Below, piece after piece: positions 7,542 to 16,528 of a stretch of DNA of 33,528 bases; the first letter of the stretch is position 1; each line of letters starts with the position of its first letter. Made by a program: the position numbers and the translations under genes. This DNA comes from a bacterium (GTDB lineage Bacteria; SZUA-79; Acidulodesulfobacterales; Acidulodesulfobacteraceae): NCBI GenBank assembly GCA_021811805.1, contig JAKAQA010000006.1, positions 1 through 33,528 of the forward strand. Direction: 5' to 3'. The notes beneath the pieces are model-generated. The model was not told the origin of the DNA. It did not search any database and saw only the letters and a list, made by a program, of their open reading frames with translations.

Positions 7542-7683
7542 AATTCTTTAACCTCCAATTTTAATTTTTTGATTGATTTGAGTTTAGCCGATAATAATGT
7601 AAAAATGCCGAAGATTTAATTATCGCATTTAAAATATACTGCTTATAAAATATAAAAAGTTAATATCGAATAACAGCTTTAAT

Positions 7684-7771
7684 TGGTGCCGAGGGCCGGA
7701 ATCGAACCGGCACGGAACTAAGTTCCGAGGGATTTTAAGTCCCTTGCGTCTACCACTTCCGCCACCCCGGC
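7684..7771 (-). tRNA. tRNA-Leu (anticodon TAA)
   Basis: A complete cloverleaf of 88 bases including an encoded CCA. The acceptor GCCGGGG pairs with CCTCGGC (one G-U). The D-arm contains TGGTAGACGC, the anticodon stem-loop is AGGGA-CTTAAAA-TCCCT giving anticodon TAA, there is a long class II variable arm (CGGAACTTAGTTCCG), and the T-loop is GGTTCGATTCC. The long variable arm together with TAA identifies leucine (reads UUA). Confidence 0.97.
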
Positions 7772-7858
7772 AATTTATCAAATGCAAGGCGTACAAAAAT
7801 AATAAGGATAACTTATCTTATAAATATATAATTTTACCGAATTAAGCTAAAAGATATA

Positions 7859-9331
<1,473 letters not shown>

Positions 9332-9363
9332 TTACCGTATTATATAAAATTAATTAAGTAGGG

Positions 9364-10203
9364 TTATAATTTATGGTGCTCTTTAATATGGCACTCGTAA
9401 GAAGCTTTTTCTTCTTCTTTATAAAATTTGAGCCTGTTCATAAGATTATCGAAATCGACGAGATGCCCGTCAAAATCTGGACCGTCGACGCAGGCGAATT
9501 TCGTTTTTTTATCTACAAGAACCCTGCATGCGCCGCACATTCCGGTTCCGTCTATCATGATGGGATTTAAACTTACCGTCGTTTTAATAGATTTTTCTCT
9601 TGTAAGGTCGCTGACCGCTTTCATCATAATCACCGGCCCTATCGCAATAACCCTTTCTATCTGTATTTTCTTATCGTAAATAAGCTCTCTCAAAACATCG
9701 GTAACTATTCCTTTCGAGCCGTAACTTCCGTCGTTTGTGGCTACAAGAACTTCGTTGCTCGCCGACCTCATCTCGTCTTCCATTAAAAGCAGTCCTTTGC
9801 TTCTCGCTCCTATTATCGAAATAACATTATTTCCGGCTGATTTCATAGCTTTGGCTATAGGATATATTGCGGCGATACCGAAACCTCCCCCTACGCATAC
9901 GACGGTTCCGAATTTTTCTATTTCCGTAGGAACGCCGAGCGGACCCACCACGTCGGCTAAGCTGTCTCCCACGTTCAGTTCGCTGAGCAAATGCGTTGTT
10001 TTTCCGAGCGTTTGAACCAGTATTGTAACCGTTTTATCGTTTTTGTCGGAATTTGCTATAGTAATGGGAACCCTTTCTCCGTTTTTATTAACCCTTAAAA
10101 TTATAAACTGGCCGGGCAGGGCTTTTAACGCAACATCAGGAGCGGATATATTATATAAATTTATTCCTTCCCCCAGATTTTTTTTACCGACGATTTCATA
10201 CAT
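9364..10203 (-). CDS. nfnA: NfnA/SudB-type FNR-like subunit with Asp(Cys)3 [2Fe-2S] site
   Basis: A 279-residue ferredoxin-NADP+ reductase-like protein. The FAD-binding segment RVPITIA (44-50) is followed by the nucleotide-binding glycine run CVGGGFGIAAIYPIAKAM (103-120) and a C-terminal [2Fe-2S] site, MIDGTGMCGACRVLV ... FACVDGPDFDG. The ligands visible there are D218, C223, C226 and C238, the unusual Asp(Cys)3 set described for Pyrococcus SudB and Thermotoga NfnA. It is the first gene of the nfnA-nfnB pair, with tRNA-Cys immediately upstream on the same strand. The complex would balance NADH, NADPH and ferredoxin pools, or reduce polysulfide with NADPH. The sulfur-oxidation operon lies about 0.3 kb downstream of nfnB, beyond tRNA-Leu, but on a separate transcript. 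Confidence 0.88.
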   Translation of the reverse strand: MYEIVGKKNLGEGINLYNISAPDVALKALPGQFIILRVNKNGERVPITIANSDKNDKTVTILVQTLGKTTHLLSELNVGDSLADVVGPLGVPTEIEKFGTVVCVGGGFGIAAIYPIAKAMKSAGNNVISIIGARSKGLLLMEDEMRSASNEVLVATNDGSYGSKGIVTDVLRELIYDKKIQIERVIAIGPVIMMKAVSDLTREKSIKTTVSLNPIMIDGTGMCGACRVLVDKKTKFACVDGPDFDGHLVDFDNLMNRLKFYKEEEKASYECHIKEHHKL

Positions 10204-10253
10204 ATTATTTAGTACCTCTCAAAATATAAAAATAAATTTAGACATATTGATGA

Positions 10254-10328
10254 TGGAGGCGGCACTCGGAATTGAACCGAGGTATAGAGGTTTTGCAGAC
10301 CTCTGCCTTACCGCTTGGCTATGCCGCC
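10254..10328 (-). tRNA. tRNA-Cys (anticodon GCA)
   Basis: A complete 75-base cloverleaf with encoded CCA. The acceptor GGCGGCA pairs with TGCCGCC, the discriminator is T (the expected U73 identity base for cysteine), the D-arm is TAGCCAAGCGGTAAGGCA, the anticodon stem-loop is AGAGGT-CTGCAAA-ACCTCT with anticodon GCA, and the T-loop is GGTTCAATTCC. Confidence 0.97.
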
Positions 10329-10359
10329 TTAAATATTACGGATTAATTATTTATTATAA

Positions 10360-10391
10360 TACTTTTTTATTTTTTTTAAAATAAAAAAGTA
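10360..10391 (-). terminator. Possible AT-rich terminator after the Ig-like gene
   Basis: A 14-bp inverted repeat (TACTTTTTTATTTT with its complement, loop TTTT) lies 15 bases past the Ig-like gene stop and just before tRNA-Cys. It contains a single G-C pair and would be a weak stem. The U-rich arms still fit a terminator, possibly working in both directions. Confidence 0.4.
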
Positions 10392-10405
10392 CTTGCCGGT
10401 TTTTA

Positions 10406-11503
10406 TTACTTATAGAGCAGAAGGCTCTTAGCCCTTATTTTCCGGTCAACCTCAGGCAAGCGCGCTTTAAGTTTTTTGAAATTTATTCCTTCGGGCTTCG
10501 CATAAATAGAAAATGTACCGACTCTGTTAAATACGGTTTTTACTAAAGCTATGCCATTATTAAAAGATTTAAAGCTGAAAAGGCTGCTTCTTTCTATCCC
10601 GTTTTCGGAAATTAAAACCAATTTAACCTTTCCTTTTATTTTATTTATGTCGTTTATCACGTTTCCGTATTTATCTACGGAAACAATTTTAATTATAAAA
10701 GGTTTTCCTGCCGGAACTTTCGCGATATTCGTAGATATAAGGAATTTATTAAAATAGGATGGATAAATATCGATATTTTTACTGATAAAAACATGGGTTC
10801 TTCCGTCGTAATCCACTTCGAAATTAAGCCGGCTCGAACCTGCCCTGTCGGAAATAAAACTGAATTTGCCCGAACCGTTTTTGATATAATTTGCAGATAT
10901 AATTCTCGGACGGACTTTAAAATTATCTCCGGTAAGATAAACTTTTATGTTTCCGTTTGTTTTAGGCATAAAACGTATAGGATTGCCGTACTGGTCCACT
11001 GCATAAACTTTAACGCCGAAAGGTTCGCCCGCCGTTGCTTTTAAGGGAGCCGATATTTCTAAATTATGAAAGGGGCCTGCGGCGACGTATATAGGAGAAC
11101 TGATATTTTGAACGCCTTCGAAAGAAGCGGAAACAGAAATATTTCCGGCCTTTTTATACGATAAATCAAAATTGACCGCTCCGTTTTTAAATTCCGATGC
11201 GGGAATATCAAGCTGTTCCGTAGCGTTATTATTTCCTATGCTTACGCCTATATTCAGCCCTTCGTATTTATTTGCAAAATCGGTAATAACATTTCCGTAA
11301 TCGTCCAACGCAACTAATTTAACAGTAAATTTGCCCCCTGCTGGCACCGTACCGGGAACGTTTATTCTGAAATTATTCAGCTTCCCGGGAAGAATAGTTA
11401 TAGTTGTAAATGCATTTGCCCCGGCGGCAGCCGATAAAATAGAAATAAAAAATAAAAACAGGGCAATACGGTAAATTACTGCTTTTCTTGCATTCAAATT
11501 CAT
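10406..11503 (-). CDS. Secreted protein with three Ig-like repeats
   Basis: A 365-residue exported protein with a signal peptide (hydrophobic 10-29, cleavage near GANA). Three repeats of about 105 residues share a motif: VPAGGKFTVKLVALDDYGNV (53-72), ATAGEPFGVKVYAVDQYGNP (156-175) and VPAGKPFIIKIVSVDKYGNV (263-282). The A-G-x-P/K-F ... A-x-D-x-Y-G-N pattern is typical of invasin/Big-type or filamin-like beta-sandwich domains of bacterial surface proteins. No LPXTG, membrane anchor or catalytic motif is visible, so it is probably a periplasmic or outer-surface structural or adhesive protein. It follows the membrane-anchored TPR gene by 50 bases with a GAGGG ribosome site, so it may share that unit. 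The partner is unknown. Confidence 0.7.
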   Translation of the reverse strand: MNLNARKAVIYRIALFLFFISILSAAAGANAFTTITILPGKLNNFRINVPGTVPAGGKFTVKLVALDDYGNVITDFANKYEGLNIGVSIGNNNATEQLDIPASEFKNGAVNFDLSYKKAGNISVSASFEGVQNISSPIYVAAGPFHNLEISAPLKATAGEPFGVKVYAVDQYGNPIRFMPKTNGNIKVYLTGDNFKVRPRIISANYIKNGSGKFSFISDRAGSSRLNFEVDYDGRTHVFISKNIDIYPSYFNKFLISTNIAKVPAGKPFIIKIVSVDKYGNVINDINKIKGKVKLVLISENGIERSSLFSFKSFNNGIALVKTVFNRVGTFSIYAKPEGINFKKLKARLPEVDRKIRAKSLLLYK

Positions 11504-11553
11504 AATTGGGTTCCCTCTATATGATAATTATGCGGTAATATTTTATTACATAT

Positions 11554-12600
11554 TTATCGTCTATTTTTTGAAATATTTAAATAATATTTAATTCGTCCGC
11601 TTAAAGGATTTAATTTTAAAGCTTCTTTAAAGTTATACTCGGCTTCGGAAAAATTTTTACTGCGCAGATATGACAGTCCTAAAATAAAATTAATCTGCCA
11701 CATCCTCCTCTTGCTTAGCGCTTTTTTCGCATAGAATATAGATTCTTTATAATTTTTAGTCTCGTAACTGTCGAGAGCTGCGTTCGATAAAGCCATATAG
11801 TTGTCCGGATTCAGCATCGCCGCTTTTTTAAACATTTCCAACGCTTTGGCAAGATTATTTTTCTCAAAATAAAAAACCCCTTCTTTATTGTAAAAATCGG
11901 ATTTTTTTACGTTGGATTCATTGGATAGTTTTTTATAAACGTTTTCTGCTATTTTTATTTTTTTTGCCGGTTTCATTTCTGTTTTTTCGACCGCTTCTTT
12001 TTTTTCGGGAGAATTAACGAACGGGTCTATCTTGCCGAAATTACCGGGCGGCAAAAGTCCGGCCTTTAATTTTGCGGCGGCGGATAATACCTCGTGCTTG
12101 TTTATTACGCATGCCGCCAAAATGGAAGAAAAAGAAACATCTTTTGCTTCATTAAAATTTTTGCTTATATAAAATTTTTTTAATTCTATTTTATAATTAT
12201 ATTCCAGCGTTTTAATAAGCGAATAAATATCCGCGGGCTTTCCCCGACCGGATACTTTAAATAAATAAACGGCCGTATTTTTATTTTTATTTATATGAAT
12301 TAATTTGGCATAACGCAATTTTATGCCGTATTTTTTAGAAGCGTTTGCTATTTCGGAAATAAAATAGCCGTCGTTTTCGTTATAAGAATAACCGTATCTT
12401 AGAATCGGAAGTTCGATATTTTTAATGCTCTTAATGTTTTCGGCTATACGCTCCTGAATGCTCTTAAGATTAGCGAGCCTTATATTTATTTCCGAATCTA
12501 TTTTTTTTTCTTTTGCGGTAAGAGTTCCGTATATCAAAAAAACTCCCGACGCGGAAGCTATAAAAACTAAAATAGCGATATAATAGATATTCTTTTTCAC
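11554..12600 (-). CDS. Membrane-anchored PilO-like and TPR protein
   Basis: A 348-residue protein read from a GTG start. It has a single N-terminal membrane helix (5-25), a charged coiled-coil (30-62), then an alpha/beta region (75-165: YFISEIANASKKYGIKLRYA ... FKVSGRGKPADIYSLIKTLE ... ILAACVI) that resembles the ferredoxin-like domain of PilO/GspM. After a lysine-rich linker come about three TPR units at 235-340 (EGVFYFEKNNLAKALEMFKK, NAALDSYETKNYKESIFYAK, GLSYLRSKNFSEAEYNFKEA). PilO is an inner-membrane alignment protein of type IV pili. A PilO-like domain fused to TPRs would be a scaffold in the periplasm. No pilM, pilN, pilP or pilQ is nearby, so the pilus link is tentative and the TPR part is the secure call. 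Confidence 0.6.
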   Translation of the reverse strand: MKKNIYYIAILVFIASASGVFLIYGTLTAKEKKIDSEINIRLANLKSIQERIAENIKSIKNIELPILRYGYSYNENDGYFISEIANASKKYGIKLRYAKLIHINKNKNTAVYLFKVSGRGKPADIYSLIKTLEYNYKIELKKFYISKNFNEAKDVSFSSILAACVINKHEVLSAAAKLKAGLLPPGNFGKIDPFVNSPEKKEAVEKTEMKPAKKIKIAENVYKKLSNESNVKKSDFYNKEGVFYFEKNNLAKALEMFKKAAMLNPDNYMALSNAALDSYETKNYKESIFYAKKALSKRRMWQINFILGLSYLRSKNFSEAEYNFKEALKLNPLSGRIKYYLNISKNRR

Positions 12601-12678
12601 AAAAATAATATTCGCCGTAATTTAATAAGTTAATTTAAACCGCTTTAATATATTTAATACATTATTAATGAACTTTAG

Positions 12679-13062
12679 TCAATCAATTTTATAATAAGAA
12701 GCCATGGAAAAGTCCGTTTCGTAAACATCTACTCTTTTAACGGCTATATTAAATATTTTATTTATTTTTATTTTTTTTTCAAATTCTTCATATATATATC
12801 GGGCAATGTTTTCGGCGGAAGGATTCATTTCTTTAAAAAACCCGGATTCGTTAATAAATTTATGGTCGAGGGTTTCCACGACTTCGTTAAGGTATTTTTT
12901 AAGGAGTTTAAAATCTATAACCAGACCGATTTCATTTAATACGTCGGACGATACTACGAGTTCGACGCGCCAGTTATGGCCGTGAATGTTTTCGCATTTT
13001 CCGTTATAGCCCCTAAGCGCGTGAGCCGATGAAAAACCGGATAGGACTTTTAAATCATACAT
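12679..13062 (-). CDS. queD: 6-carboxy-tetrahydropterin synthase, QueD family
   Basis: A 127-residue protein of the PTPS/QueD family, which converts dihydroneopterin triphosphate to 6-carboxy-tetrahydropterin in queuosine/preQ0 biosynthesis. Zinc ligands are H14 (SSAHAL) and H27/H29 (IHGHN). The catalytic cysteine is C23 in CENIHGHNW, and the DHKFIN and NPSAENIARYIY motifs follow. Length is normal for bacterial QueD. The ATG overlaps the end of the SurA-like gene by 8 bases (ATGTATGA), implying coupled translation. No queC, queE or queF neighbours are present. A 6-pyruvoyl-tetrahydropterin synthase would share the fold, but QueD is far more likely in this kind of bacterium. Confidence 0.92.
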   Translation of the reverse strand: MYDLKVLSGFSSAHALRGYNGKCENIHGHNWRVELVVSSDVLNEIGLVIDFKLLKKYLNEVVETLDHKFINESGFFKEMNPSAENIARYIYEEFEKKIKINKIFNIAVKRVDVYETDFSMASYYKID

Positions 13063-13702
13063 GTTTGTTAGGTTGATTAAAATCGTCGTTTATTTCGATT
13101 TCGGAACGCTTCCTAAGGTTAAGCAGCAGTCTTTTTAATTTAAGCGACAATTCTTTACCGTATTTCTTTTTTACGCTCTGCGTAATTTTTCCACTGTTTT
13201 CTATAGAAAACAAAAAGAAACGGAACCGTTCGCCGATAAAAATTTTTTCGCTCAGAATATTTTTTGCAAAAACTTTAAAATCCGTTTTATTTAATCCGAA
13301 TTTCGCCAGAAATGAATTAAATGAGGTTTTTTTATGCAGCATTTTAAATTTTTTTTTAAAACCCGCCGTTAATTCGTCGATACTGCTTTCGGTTACCTTT
13401 AATCCTCCGGTTTTTTCTTCCTGCTTTAAAATCAGCATCCTGTTTATATAAAAACTTAAAATGCGCTTTAATTTTGCTTCAGATACCGTTTTATTAAAAT
13501 TTCTGTATTTTAAATTATTTATAGCATTGAAATTATATAAAAAATACAATTCGTTTAACGTTATCGGCGTATTATTTACGGAAGCGGCAATTTCATCCGC
13601 TAAAAAACCGTAAGAACTTGCGGCGGAAAACGATAGAATCATAAGGCATAGAAATGAAATTCCTAAAGCATTATTTTTTTTATTTATTATTTTTCTTTCC
13701 AT
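13055..13702 (-). CDS. SurA N-terminal-like periplasmic protein
   Basis: A 215-residue protein with an N-terminal hydrophobic segment (13-31) that acts as a signal peptide or anchor. It is followed by ADEIAASVNNTPITLNELYF, the characteristic opening of SurA/parvulin-type chaperones (DRIVAVVNxxxIT-EL). The rest is helical and basic (about 35-180) and matches the SurA N-terminal chaperone module. No PPIase domain is present, so it would be a chaperone-only protein for outer-membrane or secreted clients. It heads a run of envelope genes and overlaps queD. It diverges from the histidine kinase with 45 bases between starts. Confidence 0.65.
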   Translation of the reverse strand: MERKIINKKNNALGISFLCLMILSFSAASSYGFLADEIAASVNNTPITLNELYFLYNFNAINNLKYRNFNKTVSEAKLKRILSFYINRMLILKQEEKTGGLKVTESSIDELTAGFKKKFKMLHKKTSFNSFLAKFGLNKTDFKVFAKNILSEKIFIGERFRFFLFSIENSGKITQSVKKKYGKELSLKLKRLLLNLRKRSEIEINDDFNQPNKHV

Positions 13703-13747
13703 TAATTTTAATAGAAATTATTTGCGATATATTATAAAATTTTGACT
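13703..13747. promoter_or_regulatory. Compact divergent promoter region
   Basis: Only 45 bases separate the starts of the SurA-like gene (-) and the histidine kinase (+). On the minus strand a perfect TATAAT (13736-13731) sits 28 bases before the ATG. On the plus strand TATATT (13728-13733) is 14 bases before the kinase ATG, so that mRNA would be nearly leaderless; no Shine-Dalgarno is visible. No good -35 boxes are seen, so the call is tentative. Confidence 0.3.
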
Positions 13748-15001
13748 ATGAACTATCCTTTTTCTGCTATATTCTATATTTTAATCTTATCATTATTTTT
13801 ATTCTTTTTGTATATCTTTTTATATAAAAATATACAAACATTATTTGTTAAAAATAAATTCAGGGAATACCGAGATAAAATAGAAAATTATTTATATATA
13901 TTAAACAATATAATGGACGGATTGGCAATTATAGACGCGGATAAAAATATTTTATTCGTCAACGGAGCTTTCAATAAAAATATCAGGTCGGCAAGAAATC
14001 AATTGAATATCGTTGAATTCGATGCTTTGACAAGAAATTTGGAGCTCAATTCTTTAATCGACAGTGCCGTTTCCGACATAAATTTTAAATATATCGAAAA
14101 AAAACTTTCCTATTACGACAGGGCGGAAGAAAAAATAATTAACTGCATTATATTAAAAATAGAATCTTCCGGCGAATACGCAGTTATCGTCAGAGACATA
14201 ACATACATTCAAAAAATTGAAAATGCGCGCACGGCGTTTATCCAAAATATATCCCATGAATTAAAAACTCCGATAACCGCGATAACGGGTTTTGCCGAAA
14301 CGTTAAAGAACGGGGCCATCGACAATCCCGGCGTCAGAATCAAGTTTATAGATATAATATATCATCATGCAAAACGCCTTAATTATTTAATCGACGATTT
14401 GATTACGCTGACTAATATAGAAACCGAAAAATCCCGCATAAAATACGAAAAAATTTATATTAAATCCGGCATAAAAGATTTATTGGTTCTATTCGAAAAA
14501 GAAATAAAAGAAAAAAAACTAACGGTAATCGATAATATATCCGATATTTCCTTCGTTTCCGACCCCGTAAAAATTAACCAAATTATAACAAACTTAATTC
14601 AGAACGCCGTTAAATATACCGATAACGGCGGAACGATTAAGCTCGAAGGATGTGTTGCGGACGCTAAAGCCGCCGCAGATTTTATTTCAAATATAGGAGA
14701 TGCGTCCGTTTTATGGGATAATCTTCAGTTCAAAGAAAATTCGGACGAATTCTTTTTCTTTTCGATAGAAGACGACGGCAAAGGCGTAAACTACGCTAAT
14801 CTTCTCAGGCTCGGCGAGAGATTTTTCAGGGTGGACAGTTCGCATGACGATATAAATAAAGGAACCGGATTGGGTCTTGCTATAGTAAAACACACGCTAA
14901 GGCTTCTTAGAGGCAGTGCGGTAATTAAAAGCAGTCTGGGGAACGGTTTTATATTTTCTTTTATAATACCGTGGGCAGAAAGCGATTTTAAACAAAATTA
15001 A
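13748..15001 (+). CDS. PhoR-like membrane sensor histidine kinase (orphan)
   Basis: A 417-residue kinase from the ATG at 13748; the ORF track starts six bases earlier at a TTG. One N-terminal membrane helix (about 4-27) is followed by a PAS-like domain (about 45-150, LNNIMDGLAIIDADKNILFVN), a HisKA domain with the phospho-acceptor histidine in FIQNISHELKTPITAI (H170 from this ATG), and a HATPase domain with N box NLIQNAVKYTDNGG, G1 EDDGKGV and G2 GTGLGLAIVKHT. It lacks a large periplasmic sensor, so it probably senses through the PAS domain or the membrane. No response regulator adjoins it; the NtrC-family regulator in this window is 14.6 kb away and of a type not normally paired with PhoR kinases. 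Its 3' end overlaps convergent mqnA by 14 bases. Confidence 0.88.
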   Translation: MNYPFSAIFYILILSLFLFFLYIFLYKNIQTLFVKNKFREYRDKIENYLYILNNIMDGLAIIDADKNILFVNGAFNKNIRSARNQLNIVEFDALTRNLELNSLIDSAVSDINFKYIEKKLSYYDRAEEKIINCIILKIESSGEYAVIVRDITYIQKIENARTAFIQNISHELKTPITAITGFAETLKNGAIDNPGVRIKFIDIIYHHAKRLNYLIDDLITLTNIETEKSRIKYEKIYIKSGIKDLLVLFEKEIKEKKLTVIDNISDISFVSDPVKINQIITNLIQNAVKYTDNGGTIKLEGCVADAKAAADFISNIGDASVLWDNLQFKENSDEFFFFSIEDDGKGVNYANLLRLGERFFRVDSSHDDINKGTGLGLAIVKHTLRLLRGSAVIKSSLGNGFIFSFIIPWAESDFKQN

Positions 15002-15872
15002 CTTTTGGAACGGAAGATATTAGCTTGTTTTTATATAACAATTCCGAGTAGAGATTGAATCCTCTAATTTCGTTTTTTCCGAGGTCGAAGCTTAAACATT
15101 CCGTCCAGTAGTCGATGAGTTCTTCGTAAGATATAAACTTATATTCGTCTGATTTCGATATAGATATAGCGGCTTCTCTAAACCTTGAAACAGCCGTTCT
15201 TTTTGATTCGATAAGAAACGCGTATAGGATTTCGAACTCATTCTTGTTTTTATCGTAAGCCTCTTTGTTTATTATAAAAAGGGCAAAAACAAAAGGATAT
15301 CCCGTATATCTGTACCATAAATCAGCCAAATCATAAGCAAAATAACCTTCGGGAATATGTTTTGCCAGCTTTAAAGCATTATTTCCTATATGCAGAAAAA
15401 TTCCTCCTTTTATTGCCTCGCCGCCTGCAACCGGTCCGAGTTTCAGTTCTAATTTATCATCCGGCTTTAAAGTAGTAAATTTTATTTTGTTTAAATCCAT
15501 TTTATATATCTCGGCGAGTAAAACTTTCAGAAGATTTATAGATGTAAGCGTTTCTGGAGTAACGCATATCGTTTCGTTTTCGTTAAAATCTTCAATAGGC
15601 TTCGGGGAAAAAAGATAAATGCTTTTTACTTTTTTTTTGGAACTTATGGAAAGGTCGGGAAATATGTAGGAACGTTTATAATTTAAAATATAATAAAAAG
15701 AGGATGAGGGGCTGATATCTATATTTCCGGCTTCCAGTTCCCCGTTTAAAAAAGCGGGGCTCCCGGAAACAAAATTCATAAAATTTATTTTATTATCGTT
15801 TTTAAGCGCTTTTTTTAAATAATAATATATCGGATATACGTTAAGATAATTTATTTCCCCGATACGGATCAT
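14988..15872 (-). CDS. mqnA: Chorismate dehydratase (futalosine menaquinone pathway)
   Basis: MqnA dehydrates chorismate to 3-enolpyruvyl-benzoate, the first committed step of the futalosine route to menaquinone. The 294 residues show the family hallmarks: IGEINYLNVYPIYYYL (4-19), SGSPAFLNGELEAGNIDISP (37-56), the SSSFYY segment and YDLADLWYRYTGYPFVFALF. The fold is that of a periplasmic binding protein but the protein is cytoplasmic, with no signal peptide. The ATG overlaps the HAD gene stop by four bases (ATGA), and a GGAG site lies nine bases upstream. Menaquinone would be a suitable acceptor for the DoxDA thiosulfate oxidase in this window. No other mqn genes are present here. Confidence 0.93.
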   Translation of the reverse strand: MIRIGEINYLNVYPIYYYLKKALKNDNKINFMNFVSGSPAFLNGELEAGNIDISPSSSFYYILNYKRSYIFPDLSISSKKKVKSIYLFSPKPIEDFNENETICVTPETLTSINLLKVLLAEIYKMDLNKIKFTTLKPDDKLELKLGPVAGGEAIKGGIFLHIGNNALKLAKHIPEGYFAYDLADLWYRYTGYPFVFALFIINKEAYDKNKNEFEILYAFLIESKRTAVSRFREAAISISKSDEYKFISYEELIDYWTECLSFDLGKNEIRGFNLYSELLYKNKLISSVPKVNFV

Positions 15873-16528
15873 CTGCCGGCTCCGGTATTATCGTTCGGGC
15901 TTAACTCCGATATTGCGGCAAACAGGTAGTCCGGGTTGTATGTTTTTAATTCTTCAAAGGTATGGTTGCCTGAAGCCACGCTGCAAATATGGATACCGGC
16001 ATTTTTCGCGGCCTTTATGTCTATCGGAGAATCGCCTATTAATATCGTAGAAGTTTTAGGAACGGCTGTTTTCTCGACAATCTTATTTATCATTTCGGGA
16101 GAAGGCTTCCCTTCGAGTCCGTCGAATACTCCGTAAACATAATCGAAAAAACCGTCTATTTCCAAATGTTCCAGCAATTTTCTGGATATCGAACCTGTTT
16201 TATTCGTAGCTACGCTTAAAGATTTTTTTTCTTCTTTAAGGTATAAAAGAAGTTCTCTAACCCCTTTAATTAATGATGTTTTTTCAAAACATACTTCTTT
16301 ATATCTGTTTCTGAAAAGAGCTATTGCTTCCTCTTCATTCTCTTTCCCGAAAAGCCGGCCGAGAAGGCCTTCTAACGGGACGCCCACATAAGAATTAGAC
16401 TCCTCGAAAGTTATATTTCTGCTTTGAAATCTTGAGAATACGGCATCGAAAGCATCGTTAATGGCCTCGAAAGAATCTATCAGCGTTCCGTCTAAATCGA
16501 AAATTATGGAATCATATCGTTTTAAAAT
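15869..16528 (-). CDS. HAD-family phosphatase (Gph-like) with no canonical start codon
   Basis: A HAD hydrolase of the phosphoglycolate phosphatase type. The ORF track starts at GTG 16387, which would cut off the catalytic motif I. Reading upstream in frame gives RYDSIIFDLDGTLIDSFEAI with the two catalytic aspartates. Motif II (SVATNKTG), a conserved lysine region and motif IV GDSPIDIKAAKNAGI follow. There is no ATG, GTG or TTG between the galT stop region and motif I. The best initiation site is ATT at 16528, nine bases after a GAGAGG site, giving 219 residues starting (M)LKRYDSII. Alternatively it is made as a GalT fusion by -1 frameshifting at the T TTT TTA heptamer (16537-16531). It overlaps mqnA by four bases. 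Substrate unknown. Confidence 0.85.
   Translation of the reverse strand: MLKRYDSIIFDLDGTLIDSFEAINDAFDAVFSRFQSRNITFEESNSYVGVPLEGLLGRLFGKENEEEAIALFRNRYKEVCFEKTSLIKGVRELLLYLKEEKKSLSVATNKTGSISRKLLEHLEIDGFFDYVYGVFDGLEGKPSPEMINKIVEKTAVPKTSTILIGDSPIDIKAAKNAGIHICSVASGNHTFEELKTYNPDYLFAAISELSPNDNTGAGR

Noticed and set aside
7772-7858. Weak hairpin ATAAGGATAACTTATCTTAT as a terminator
   Set aside because: Imperfect pairing, no G-C core and no T-run; not distinguishable from chance in A/T-rich DNA.
10043-10384. 113-residue plus-strand ORF with EAALGIEPRYRGFADLC
   Set aside because: It crosses tRNA-Cys read in antisense and the start of nfnA; the peptide is a translation of the tRNA complement.
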